Source: Ochromonas danica (Eukaryota; Sar; Chrysophyceae; Chromulinales; Chromulinaceae). From it: DNA of 64,000 nucleotides. The stretch spans positions 1 to 64,000 of the forward strand of contig VKHL01000082.1 of the NCBI GenBank assembly GCA_015146655.1. The letters are read 5' to 3'. The translations under genes and the position numbers were made by a program. The notes under the pieces are model-generated. The model was given only the letters and a program-made list of their open reading frames with translations, ran no database searches and was not told the DNA's origin. How positions within the stretch are numbered: the first letter of the stretch is position 1; each line of letters starts with the position of its first letter. Of the stretch, positions 35,086 to 45,252 are shown piece after piece.

Positions 35086-35378
35086 GCTTTTACAGGAGTG
35101 TAATTAACCAGTGACTTCAGTCTTGTTTATTTGTGTAGAAGCAGCAGCTGGATTTGCATCAGTTGAAGCAAATTGCTCAAAAGAAATCTTGGGTTAACAA
35201 ATAGAACTTCGATTGTTCACTTATTATCTGATTAATATTAGGTGACTGCCTTGTCCGTTTTCCCTAACAACAAATCGGACACGTAGGAGGGGGTTAGGGC
35301 AATGAGGATTCAAGCCAATAACCAGCTCTCCCTCAGTTAGGAGCATTCAAGGTTTGGCATATGCACTACTTCGTGCTC

Positions 35379-36788
35379 TCAATCTCCGTTGATGATTTTT
35401 AAGAGCTCGAGACGAATGCTTTGCCATTTCATCTTATGAATTATTTGATGCCACCATGTGTCATTCTTGTGAGTATTTATCATCATCATAAAGTCAACAT
35501 AGCGGTCTAGTCGTGCCAAGCTTCGAGGCTCCTGCGACAGGCGAGGATATATATCTTTCATTAAGGCATATATGTCGCTATAGATATCTTGGGCACTTAG
35601 CTTACGTCCACAACTAAAATGAAGGATTGGGCGTAGATCAATCCATTTCACTCTGTGCCCCACCACTATAGCATTATCACAGCGACAGCTTCCATGCAAA
35701 AATCCACCTGCATGAAGATGGTGCAATGCTTGCAGCAATCCTGCAGTTTGTGCAGAGCTCATATGTTTACGATGTATTGACTCGCCTCTTTCCATTAGAT
35801 ACGCGGCATAAGGAGTTACTCCGTCCGGCAAAAAGCCTTGGTGATAGCTCTGAGTCTCAATCACACCGACGACATCATTTGGTAGACAAAGGGATAGATA
35901 AAGCAAGTTCTCATATTCCAAATGCAGGTCTATGGCACTTGACCCAACCACCACCTTGAGTGCCAAATCAGCTGACGACTGTTGGTTATCTCTAATAACC
36001 TGCCAAACCTTGCCGTGCCTACCATTTCCAATTAGTGAAGTTTTGAAGGAATGAGTGGAAGAAGAGTAGTCAAGGGAGAGCCGCAGAGCTTTGCAAACGC
36101 TCTCAAGAGCAATCGACCAGGAAATAGGTCGAGGCGGACGAAAGTAAAATTGTATCAATTGTTCAATAAATAGAACCACATTCTCTGACCATTTTATCTC
36201 TTTTTCATATAACAGTCGCCCATCTTCTTGAATATAGAAGAAGCAGTGGCGCTGGCTCAATAAGATCCCTTTCATTGCATGGTAAGTGCTCAATAAAGTG
36301 CGGAAGCACTCTATTTCGTAGGATGTAGCCTCCATACATACCTTCCAAATAATATGAACGTCGTCCCGAGCAGTCCAAATAGAAGGGTGACCAACTTCCA
36401 TGTATAGAAGAGGAATCTCGGTGAGAAGTCCCTTGGCACTATATGTTGTAGCCAAATATGGATGCAAGAGAATCATGTCTGCGCCGCTCACAGATGATAA
36501 ACCGTCACTCCTCTTCTCGAGGGAGCTCACCATTTTGGCCATATTCTTGCTGAAGAACAAGGTCTCCTGCACTCCATGGCTGTGAAGTATGTCTGCCAGC
36601 CATGGACCAAGGAGACAAAGCAAGTCATTCTCGTTGTCGACTAGGACGAGCTCAGTGAGGAGAGCCTCGATGGAGAGGGGCGTAGGACAGTTGTCTACTA
36701 AATAACAAACATAGTTTCTTTCACCAGGATAAACACAACCGGTGGCCATAGGGAAGCTCAATGCGAAGACACTAACCAGAAGCACCAT
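35379..36788 (-). CDS. secretory-pathway protein with kinase-like domain, catalytic Asp replaced
   Basis: A single exon encodes 469 residues from ATG 36788. The first 18 residues (MVLLVSVFALSFPMATGC) look like a signal peptide. Residues 1-240 form a helical N-terminal domain I do not recognise. Residues about 245-400 look like a protein kinase: Gly-rich loop LIGNGRHGKVW, Lys278 in LALKVV, hinge-like YLMERGES, catalytic loop FLHGSCRCDNAIV and a DFG-like VKWIDLRP. The catalytic loop has Ser367 where HGD/HRD kinases have Asp, while Asn372 and Asp384 remain. The domain recalls the compact kinase-like modules of some Crinkler-type and fungal proteins. If the signal is real, the kinase-like part lies in the lumen or outside the cell. 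It is likely a pseudokinase, and the substrate is unknown. Confidence 0.6.
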   Translation of the reverse strand: MVLLVSVFALSFPMATGCVYPGERNYVCYLVDNCPTPLSIEALLTELVLVDNENDLLCLLGPWLADILHSHGVQETLFFSKNMAKMVSSLEKRSDGLSSVSGADMILLHPYLATTYSAKGLLTEIPLLYMEVGHPSIWTARDDVHIIWKVCMEATSYEIECFRTLLSTYHAMKGILLSQRHCFFYIQEDGRLLYEKEIKWSENVVLFIEQLIQFYFRPPRPISWSIALESVCKALRLSLDYSSSTHSFKTSLIGNGRHGKVWQVIRDNQQSSADLALKVVVGSSAIDLHLEYENLLYLSLCLPNDVVGVIETQSYHQGFLPDGVTPYAAYLMERGESIHRKHMSSAQTAGLLQALHHLHAGGFLHGSCRCDNAIVVGHRVKWIDLRPILHFSCGRKLSAQDIYSDIYALMKDIYPRLSQEPRSLARLDRYVDFMMMINTHKNDTWWHQIIHKMKWQSIRLELLKIINGD

Positions 36789-37295
36789 CCAGTGATCCTG
36801 TGCTGTTAGGATCTTTCATTTTCTTAAGTTCAAAGCTGGAATCAACTTGATAATAATAGCGGCAGAGAGGAAAGAAGTGGCTTCAAATTCTCATGACTGA
36901 GCGTGAGAGAGGTCAACAAAGTCTGGAAGGGAATGAGGTGGCAATTGATTGTGACGGACTGACTGACTCATTCCGGGAGAGAATTCGCTGACAAGGGACT
37001 GAAAAGAAAAGAGTGGGGGGAATATGCAGCTTCCCACTTCAGACTGTTCCATGGAACTTTCCAGCCGCAAAACAGCTTTCCACCCAAGGACTACATAATG
37101 CGGGTACAACAGCTGGATTAAAATAATGTTGGATAAAATAGGTGATCTTCACGAAGGGAAATGGATGAAAGAAAAGTGGTTGAAGGATGGCGAACAGTTG
37201 CATCTTCGTTGAAAGAGACAAAAGGGTCATAATGAGACACAAGCGTTTGAATTACTTGCACAGCTTCACTCTCTTCGTCTGAAGGTCTTCCATTA
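36789..37295. other. intergenic region with a possible small spliced frame
   Basis: Between two minus-strand genes there is an open piece starting at ATG 37306 that overlaps the end of the SAP-HNH gene. Its GTAATT site could splice to an acceptor (AATCCAG) near 37110, giving about 90 residues ending at 36891. Nothing in the product is recognisable and the overlap with an upstream gene argues against it. I treat the stretch as probably noncoding. Confidence 0.4.
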
Positions 37296-38321
37296 TTAAG
37301 GACCATCTTCGATCTTCAAAACATCAAATAGAATCTCGTGCATTTGATTGGCAAAGTCTTGAATCGCGAGCGCCTGCCTCTGTCGCAAATCTTTCTCCAT
37401 CATCTCCCAAGTCGTTACTATGGTGTCGGCGATGTTTCGTTGCACAGAGGCTTGCAGACGAGTCTGGCAACGACTGTTGCTCATATAGTCGAAGATGGTC
37501 TGGTCCGGCCGGTAGACCTGATTCGACAGGTCCACCACGGCGCGCTCGAAGGCTCCTCCTCGGCCACCTTTCGCCAAGTTGACAGCGCGAGAGGTTACGT
37601 TGAGGTTGTTACAGGAATTGATTAGTCTGCGGAGGTCTGCTTCCTGTCCGCGAGTGCGGCGCACGGAGGAGGACAAGGACTCCCAAGCGTGTTCGCAGAG
37701 CTGGATCTCGAGGATATGGTCAACTTGAGGCGTTTTGTGTAATTGCCACTCACACAATAAGTAACGATCAGTTGTGTCGCAGAGGTCTCGGAGATGACGC
37801 ACTCCCGCGCGGAAGAGCAGCTTCTCTCCCTCCTCCCTTGACTCCTCCTCTACCGCCTCCGAGGCAACAGCAGGCTTGCATTTTGGCCCAGATCTTGTCT
37901 TTGCCTTTGGTGGAGACGGGGTCTCTCGGGGGAGAGAAGGGGGAGGGTTTGTGGAGGGCGGAGGGGTGGAGATCTCGATCTCGTAGCGTCTTCGAAGTCT
38001 CTCTACAAGCTCCGCCTTAACTCTGGCTGTCTTAGGAAGGCCTAAGTCAGCCAGCACAGACTTGAGCTCGTTGATTGTGAGTTCTTCGGGGAGGAATGGC
38101 AAGTAGAGAGGGGGGAGGTGTGGGCAGGCCTTCAGGATCTCTCCGCGGTGAGGGTGGCCCGCGTCGTGCACCAGAGTCACTTTTATCTCTTCACTAGTGC
38201 AGAGAGTGCAGCGCTTAATTTTATTTTTCTTGTTTTTTGTGGTTCTCCGTTCCATGGGCTTCGTTTGCTTGTCCTCTTTGAGAGAGATTGTATGGAATCC
38301 ACGAAGACTACTTGATTCCAT
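37296..38321 (-). CDS. SAP-domain protein with HNH-nuclease-like region
   Basis: A single exon from ATG 38321 encodes 341 residues. The N terminus is basic and has a Cys/His cluster (RCTLC, then HDAGHPH and CPH) that may bind zinc. Residues about 79-113 match a SAP domain, a DNA-binding helix pair (LTINELKSVLADLGLPKTAR, then AELVERLRRRY). A Pro/Ser-rich linker follows. Residues about 183-255 contain VDHILEIQLCEHAW and, about 35 residues later, INSCNNLNVTSRAVNLAKGG. The Asp-His pair, the following Glu-Ile-Gln and the later Asn/Lys match the spacing of HNH (treble-clef) endonucleases. It could be a structure-specific nuclease in chromatin repair or a domesticated mobile-element enzyme. The family is not certain, and catalytic competence is unproven. 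Confidence 0.6.
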   Translation of the reverse strand: MESSSLRGFHTISLKEDKQTKPMERRTTKNKKNKIKRCTLCTSEEIKVTLVHDAGHPHRGEILKACPHLPPLYLPFLPEELTINELKSVLADLGLPKTARVKAELVERLRRRYEIEISTPPPSTNPPPSLPRETPSPPKAKTRSGPKCKPAVASEAVEEESREEGEKLLFRAGVRHLRDLCDTTDRYLLCEWQLHKTPQVDHILEIQLCEHAWESLSSSVRRTRGQEADLRRLINSCNNLNVTSRAVNLAKGGRGGAFERAVVDLSNQVYRPDQTIFDYMSNSRCQTRLQASVQRNIADTIVTTWEMMEKDLRQRQALAIQDFANQMHEILFDVLKIEDGP

Positions 38322-38623
38322 GGAATTATACCACCAAACAAAATATTGGATTTCCTGGATGTATTTAGATGTCACAAACAAAATATGGTATTTAGATGTC
38401 ACAATGACTTAAGCAAATATTTTCTAGCCTCTTTCTTTAAGTAGTCCAGGGGCACACGTATTGCTCAACTGCAGGTTCTGCTCTGATGCGACTGGTTGAT
38501 TGAGCTCCTCTCACCAATCTCAGAAATGTAATCTGTCACCTTTGCATCATGTCATAGGCTGTGGTCCAGTTAAGTATGGCCACTATCCCCCAGAAAAAGG
38601 GAAGACATTATCTGGCCTGCAGT
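38322..38623. other. intergenic spacer with a short direct repeat
   Basis: The 302 bp lie between the start of the SAP-HNH gene and the stop of NAP1, both on the minus strand. A direct repeat containing ATTTAGATGTCACAA occurs twice near 38366-38404. No gene is visible. Confidence 0.55.
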
Positions 38624-41600
38624 TCACACGTCATCACCCTCCCTCTCCAAGCCCTCCTTGTCCTCATCAAAACCAACTTTGCGGTACACAGTAGCAGGCT
38701 TTTCAGCATAAATAATAGGATCTGTTGAGCGGCACCTTCCGAGCGACAAATCCCCCAGCACAACACGGAGAAAGCTGGGCGTGATAAAGTCTTCCAAGTC
38801 CCGATGACTCAGCAGGGGTTTCGTCAGCTCCACGAAGTACACAAGCATGAAGTACATCGCCTGGTAAGGTGGGTGATTGGAAATAGCCAGTTCATTGGAC
38901 TGGGCAACAAGGAGAACGCGACTGCCATACTGTAGAAAGCTTCGGAGATAGTCGTGGCATCGCGTCCTGGGGGGCAACGCGGCAACACCATCCCCTTCAT
39001 TCTTCAGAGTCTTGCTCACTCGAATAGGATTGTCCGTTCTCTGCGAAGTGTAAGAATACTCACTCTGTGCATCGCTAACGTTTCCTTTGGTATCAGAGGC
39101 CAGCAGAGGAATGTGATGGACCTCGTGCAGGTTGAAAATCATGACCATCAGCTTGGCAAGCGCGAAAAAGACCACGTGTTCGTTCTTCTCAAAAGCGCAA
39201 ATGCGAAGATTGAACTGAGCATGATCATAGAGGCCCCCAACCAAGAGGGCAGCAGCGGCAATAGGGAGCAGGCGCAAAGCTGAGAGATCGTCCTCTGACC
39301 ATTCAATAGACAGGATGAAATCTGTGAGAGCGATATCTCGACCATCTGTCACACCATAGGAGTGCATAAGAGAATAGTAAACATAATGATCCATGGGTAT
39401 TTCGTAGGCCCAAGGATCAACGCAGTGATGGAAGTGGTTCAAGGTGGCGAACAGCAAGCTTCCGTTGGCGTGGCTGCCGCTGGCGAGGCGATGCTCACTG
39501 TGGACAGAGTCGAAAAGCATCTCCCGAAGAGCGAAGATAATGCCCAGTTTTTGCAATGATCGTTGAATCTCTGGGAGGTGTTTCATGCTGTTAGCTGCCG
39601 CGACGGAGAGCAGACACTGGCTTCTCAACAACTTCAAATATCCACTCTCCTCTCTCAGCAGCGAAACCAGGTCTTCAATCTAAAGAACAATCAAAAGGAG
39701 ACCTAAATGAAACCGAATAATGAAATAAAGTACATGGCAATGAAGATACCTCATCAAGCGCGAGACGCAGCAGCTGTCCTTCCAAAAGACGCAATCCGTC
39801 AATACCGAGGAAAGACACCAGACATCGAAGCTCTTCCCGGTTAAGAAACTTCTCTATTGGCAGGCAATCAGCTTTGTTTTCTTCGCGTTCAAAGGCATTG
39901 TGTAGGAAGATATTGATGAAGACCATGCGATAGGGCAGATAGATCAAACCTGAACCCTCAGTCATAATCTCCTTAACCAGCTGATTGAATACCTGCGAGA
40001 TATGATAGATAATAGTATCTTCCTTCAATTCCAGTTGGCTACTTAGGGGCATTCCAATCATTGGGATGCCTTCAAAGTCATTTTTCACCAAATGCGCCAT
40101 AACTCTGTCCTTAATGCTGGTCACACTCGCATCGCTATGATTCTCCAGGATCATATTCAAGCAATCTATTCCCACGTTAAACTTCTTGATCACATAAGAA
40201 AATTTATAAAGCTTTTGATGATCAAAGCGGAAACTCTCCAAGATGGTGGTTTGAAAATGCTCAACCAGCTTCTGCACGACCAGAGCGAGGGGGTAGTAAC
40301 GCTTCGAATAAACGTCAATGTTCCCCGTTATCTCCGGTCCAATATCTTCATTCGACTTCTTCTGCTTATCACCAGAGAGTCGCATATTGAGCACTTTTGT
40401 CAGCAAAGCAATCGCATGAATAGTGCCGGTCAGCTGACTCTTTAGAGCAACCAGTTTCTGAATGCGTCCACGCCATTCCCAGTTGCTCTCCAATCCTGGC
40501 TTTCCATTTTGCCCCGCCTGACTAGGAGAAACCTGATTTGCCAAGGAAAGCTCATAATCCCAAAATTCTTGATATGCTTGTACAACTTTATCAGAGAGGC
40601 TTGTCAGAAGCACTCCAGTGAACGTCACGGCCGACTCTCCAACAGCTTCCTTTATTACTCCTAGCATGTCAGACATTCCAGAGAGAGGCATTGCTTTCAT
40701 CTGGCTTTCTTCTGATTCAGTTGCTTGCACATTAGTTAGATACCTTAGATCTCGGAACAGGAAGGCAGTGGAATAGAGGGCAACAAAGTAAATGTTATTA
40801 ACGCTGTTTGGCTGGGAGGAATTCAAGGAAGATGCTGACACTATGTCCTCGATTGCTCGCCTGCACCATCCAATCTTCTCAATAGGCAAAGCAGAGCGGA
40901 CGACATGATACAAACTGAAGGCACACCGGCATTGCACTATCATGGCTCTCAAGACAGAGAGACTTTCCGCCAATCCCTGCGAAGTAGAAGAAGAACTGGC
41001 CGGCCCATTTCCGCTCGACCAGACAGTGGAAGTGTGTCGTTGCGAAGCTACCCCAGCAGTAACAATTGTTGTGGTGGACAGAGCAGTCTCTCTTCGAGCC
41101 CGCGAGCCTACCCCAGCACTCTCAGCTTGTGCGAGATAAAAAGTTATGACTTGCTCCATCTGATATAGCAAATGCTCTTCTGCTCTCTTAAGAATATATT
41201 CCACCACTTTGGATGGCTTGGGATCATTGGTAACGATCGCTCCAACTTCACTAAATATCCCCTTTAGTCGCTCCATCCCCAGTCTTAGACTCTCTTTTAA
41301 CGGGTTATCAACCGGCCAAGAAAGGGTTAGGGATTCCTCCATCTCATTGGTCAGCAGTCTTCGATGATAAGCGATCACGGCCTCGGTGTGATCTCCGGAC
41401 AGTATGTGTTCTTGGAAGCGATAGAGAACAGCTATACAGTCTGCAAGATTGTTGAAGTTCTTCTGTTTGGGAGAGACGAATAGCGCCTGACAGTCTGACC
41501 GCAAGACAGTGTGTTGATAATGCAGTGCGTAGGATATCAACTCAGATGTCAGCAATCTTCCCACTAGTAGCAGAAGAGGCAGTTTGACAGCGAGCAAAGC

Positions 41601-42892
41601 AGAATATAACCCACATAGTCCGAGCAACTGATTCATCTTCTCGAGGAGGCAAAGCCTCCGGACAAAGGATTGGCCAGCCACCTGGCGATACGAGTTCTGA
41701 CACAATTCTTTTGCCACAGACCGTAGAGTGGAGGGCCGCCCTGATTTCTCAACGTGAAGCTTTGTTAAAATCTCCAATTCGGTGTGGAAATCCACCACGA
41801 GGTCTCTAAAAATAGGGAAGACCATGCGGTAGCTGGTCACAGTGCCGACCAATCGATTCATCGGCTTTTGGAAGAGAGAGGAAGGGTACACCAATGCCAC
41901 GAAGAGAATGAAGTCATAGTAGCTGTCAAGGCGCATCCATTCCTCGATCAGACAGACCGTGCAGCCAGGCCTGCTGGACAGAGCGACAGGGTAGCGCGGC
42001 GGATCTTCCAGGCCACCTCCTTGAAGCAGATCAGTGACAGCCTCGAGCTGTTTGGGGTAGTCAAGGGTTAGATCGATGATCTCTTCGATCATTCCAACAG
42101 CCTGCAGAAGCACGGGCTGCATGGGTTGGAATGTATCGCTCAAATACGACAAGAGATCCTGGCTACTCTCTAACAATTGCAGAAGCAAGTCGATCTCCTC
42201 TTGATGCGTCTGATCAAAGTCCTTGTTCAGGGCTCTCTGTACAGCCAAGTAGATCTCAATGCAGAGGAACTTCTCGGGCATGTGGTCCAACAGGTAAAGC
42301 AGCCGCAGGAAGAGTCGAAAGAGATCCACGAAGCACCACAGCACGACCCGCGGACACTGAGTGAGGGACCATCAAAAGTGAAAAAGAGGGGACAGATCCA
42401 TGAAAGATACGCGTAAGTGAATTGGTGTTAACTTCCCCATTGCACTGAGAGTGCAGTGCAGGTCACAATCATATTCCACCTCCTACCTGAGGAAAAAGAA
42501 TCCAAGCGCTCATGTCCTGCAGCATCTGCAAGAGGAGAGGAAGGAACGCTGCCGCCTGATGGAGGATAGAATAGATTGGCTGCAAGCCTGCCAAGAAGAA
42601 CGAGCTTCGACTCAAGAACTCCTCCCTCCCAGCCACCTGAAAGAGCAAGCCAGTCAACTATTTGCATAGAAACCACACTAGAAAGTCAACAATCCAATTA
42701 GACCTGAGAAAGATCCGCGGGTTGAGGGAATCGCTTCTCAATGCGGATCAAGATCTTGATCAGCTTCGTTTCGCGCATCTCTTGAATAGATCCTCCTTCT
42801 TGACATTCTTCAAGCAATAGCACCTTTGCATGGTAAAGTAACGCAAGGAGACCTTCTCCTTCCTTCAATAAGGACTGAGCTTTGGCCAACAT
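38624..42892 (-). CDS. NCKAP1: NAP1/HEM (NCKAP1) subunit of the SCAR/WAVE complex
   Basis: Four exons (42892-42704, 42636-42487, 42356-39750, 39679-38624) encode 1,333 residues, somewhat longer than the 1,128 of human NCKAP1. Matches are spread along the chain. The N terminus reads MLAKAQSLLKEGEGLLALLY then KILIRIEKRFP, like the KLAEKLTILNDRG and KFIVRKFP parts of the family. CLIEEWMRLDSYYDFILF corresponds to the segment at EKWIIFGF. LLEKMNQLLGLCGLYSALLAV corresponds to TVLSDQPGLLGPKALFVF. LVSFLGIDGLRLLEGQL corresponds to ELLGPYGMKFLSE. With CYFIP it forms the scaffold that holds SCAR/WAVE and activates Arp2/3 at the plasma membrane. All introns are short and phase 0. Divergence is high, so the call is by dispersed motifs; NCKAP1 and the paralogue HEM1 are not separable. 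Confidence 0.8.
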
Positions 42893-43107
42893 CCTTTGAA
42901 TGAAATAGACAAGACCAGTATCAACTATTGTTGTTTTGCTTGGGATTTGGAAAAGGGCTAAATTCGGAGTTAAAAGTCATTCTTTCTAGTTTTCAGATGA
43001 AACGGGCGTTGGGCATGCCATAATCGCATCATAGTCTGGACTAAATTTGTCGCATCATAGTCATCTCAGCACGTTGCTCTTCTCCTTGTGCTTTCATACC
43101 TTTGGTC

Positions 43108-45042
43108 ATGGAAGAGAGAGAAGGCACAGAAGTTGCAGTAGATTTTTCTGGCCGAGAAGAAAGTGATCTCATCCCAACGGAGGAAGAAAATCTCTATGAC
43201 TACTTTACTCTCCAGCCGTTTTTAGTGACAAGAGCGAATGAAACATGTATGGATGGGATTCCAAGTTACCTACTTCCAACTGTTTCTTCCACTCTTCCGC
43301 CTTATCAGCACGGTGAGATCGAACGCATCCGCAACTCTTATCGGACGGGATCGTGTTGCACCATAAAGAAGCTCCCCAATGCACTGCAATCAGGCGCCAT
43401 TCAGTCTCTTCGCAAGAAACAAATTGTGGAGAATCTCATCCTCGCGCATGAACAGCCCTTCAAACCCTCTTCTCGATTGAAAGATCATGTCTTTACTCCC
43501 CACAGCCACATCACAATGAACTACGACAAAACCAGCTACATCAATAAACATGTCGTGGAAGAAGAGAAAGTTCGCACTGACTCTTATTCAAGGAAGCCCT
43601 TTGTGGTTTCATCACGCATTCGATTCAAATTTGAGGATATTTTCGACAATCCCAACTTTGTCTATCCCAATATGGGTCCAGGAGTGCATACGGAGACAAT
43701 GACTCGCTCCGAGTCGATGCCTACTGAGGAGACTAAGTTCTCCCCAGAAGTTACCAAACTAACTCACAAACGCAAGCTGATGATTGAAGAATGGTCAAAG
43801 ATCATATTTCGGCAACTGGAAAAGGATTGGAAAGAATATTCTTTTCGAATACGATTCCTAAAAAGTCAAGAGCTGGTCATTCAGTTCCGAAAGCCTGACA
43901 AGGGAAAAGAGAATGAAAATAGCACATCTCCGACCGTTCCTTTCCCTCCGCCGAACAATGCTCTTCTGCGCTATATGCAGCACCTCGCCACCCATGGGGT
44001 AGCCAATGATTGGCAGCTGCAGAAGCGTGGAGATCGTTGGCATGTTTGGGAGGGAGATAATCAATCGCATGTTAGTCCTTCTGAAGCTGGTGATACTTGG
44101 GAATCTCTACCTTCTTCTGCTTCTGCCTCATCTGCACCAAGTCCAAAGGATGCAGTGAATCAGAATCCTCCACAACAGATGGAAGGGAGTGTAAGCAGCG
44201 GAGATTATGAGTGGTTTGTCCCGCCGAGCGCTGAGGATAGCAACTATGATGGTAACAATAGCAAGGACAATACTAATTTGACACTGAGCAATTCGAGGCA
44301 AACCATAAATACTATCCAACAGTCTCTCAGCAAGAGTGCCAGGAGTTCTCTGTTCCCACCTATTCGTGTCCCCTCCAATTTGGAGCCAATGGCCGAAGAA
44401 ACTTCTCAAGGAAGCCTACAAGATAGCCCAGGGAAAGGTGGTAAAGCAGAGCTTATGGAGCATAATGGAACAGATGAGAAGGTCGTGTATCTCACATTTT
44501 CCTTTTATGCTCCGTGGGTTAAGTCAGGTCAACAAGAGGTGAATAAGAAAAGGAAGGAAGAGGAGAGACATCTTGCACAGCGCTATGCTGAGAAAAGAGC
44601 TTGGCTTTATAACCCTGACCTTGCGCGCAAGATCTACGGAGATAAGAGAAATCGTCATGTGAATGACAAAAACGTGGTGGTGATGAGCGGAGGATTGTTG
44701 GAAGGGAAGGGAAAAGCTCCTTCCCTTGTGCCCCCTCTGACACGCATGTCATCCATGGATGAAACACAGCAATCTGGTCGAATGAATGCTCACAAGGCTG
44801 CACTCGCTATAGCTACAAACGTTGTTGGTGGCAATATTCGTGGAAGTCCTCATTTACTGAAATCTCTTTCATCAAAAAGCGGAGACAGTAATCTCAAATA
44901 TACTTCTAATAATCCAGCATTGATGCCTGGTGGTAGTAGCAATAACAGCGTGGGCAATGCTTCGTCAGCAGAGAATAGGATGCGTCACATCAGTCAAGTG
45001 TTTAGTCACATCGACCTCGACAGAAGAGAGTTTGAAAGCTAA
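43108..45042 (+). CDS. unknown 644-residue protein, conserved-looking N-terminal half
   Basis: A single exon from ATG 43108 encodes 644 residues. It shares a 215-bp upstream region with NAP1. The first 300 residues look ordered, with aromatic and charged patterns such as NLYDYFTLQPFLVTR, LKDHVFTPHSHITMNYDK and SFRIRFLKSQELVIQF. The region after residue 340 is low-complexity (Ser, Asn, Pro). A Lys/Glu-rich helix (VNKKRKEEERHLAQRYAEKR) follows at about 475-500. No signal peptide or membrane segment is seen. I do not recognise the family; the mix of short motifs and disordered tail is common in cilium or cytoskeleton-associated proteins, which is only a guess. Confidence 0.7.
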   Translation: MEEREGTEVAVDFSGREESDLIPTEEENLYDYFTLQPFLVTRANETCMDGIPSYLLPTVSSTLPPYQHGEIERIRNSYRTGSCCTIKKLPNALQSGAIQSLRKKQIVENLILAHEQPFKPSSRLKDHVFTPHSHITMNYDKTSYINKHVVEEEKVRTDSYSRKPFVVSSRIRFKFEDIFDNPNFVYPNMGPGVHTETMTRSESMPTEETKFSPEVTKLTHKRKLMIEEWSKIIFRQLEKDWKEYSFRIRFLKSQELVIQFRKPDKGKENENSTSPTVPFPPPNNALLRYMQHLATHGVANDWQLQKRGDRWHVWEGDNQSHVSPSEAGDTWESLPSSASASSAPSPKDAVNQNPPQQMEGSVSSGDYEWFVPPSAEDSNYDGNNSKDNTNLTLSNSRQTINTIQQSLSKSARSSLFPPIRVPSNLEPMAEETSQGSLQDSPGKGGKAELMEHNGTDEKVVYLTFSFYAPWVKSGQQEVNKKRKEEERHLAQRYAEKRAWLYNPDLARKIYGDKRNRHVNDKNVVVMSGGLLEGKGKAPSLVPPLTRMSSMDETQQSGRMNAHKAALAIATNVVGGNIRGSPHLLKSLSSKSGDSNLKYTSNNPALMPGGSSNNSVGNASSAENRMRHISQVFSHIDLDRREFES

Positions 45043-45252
45043 AGAACTATGTGGCATGTATATAAATTAATTAGCACTTTCCTTCTACTCTTGTGCATCC
45101 TCCCACACAGCGCCCTGTCGCTAAGCCAGCTAGCATGAAACTGCAGCAACATTAACTAACTACAACGATACACCATCATCCCGCGGCTATGGACCTTTAC
45201 AAACCTGTCCTCCTCTTTCATCTCAAGCTTTCTTCTTCAGAAAGAAGATTGC

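Noticed and set aside
37296-38321. SAP-HNH gene as part of a mobile or virus-like element
   Set aside because: No terminal repeats, integrase, capsid or transposase sequence lies around it.
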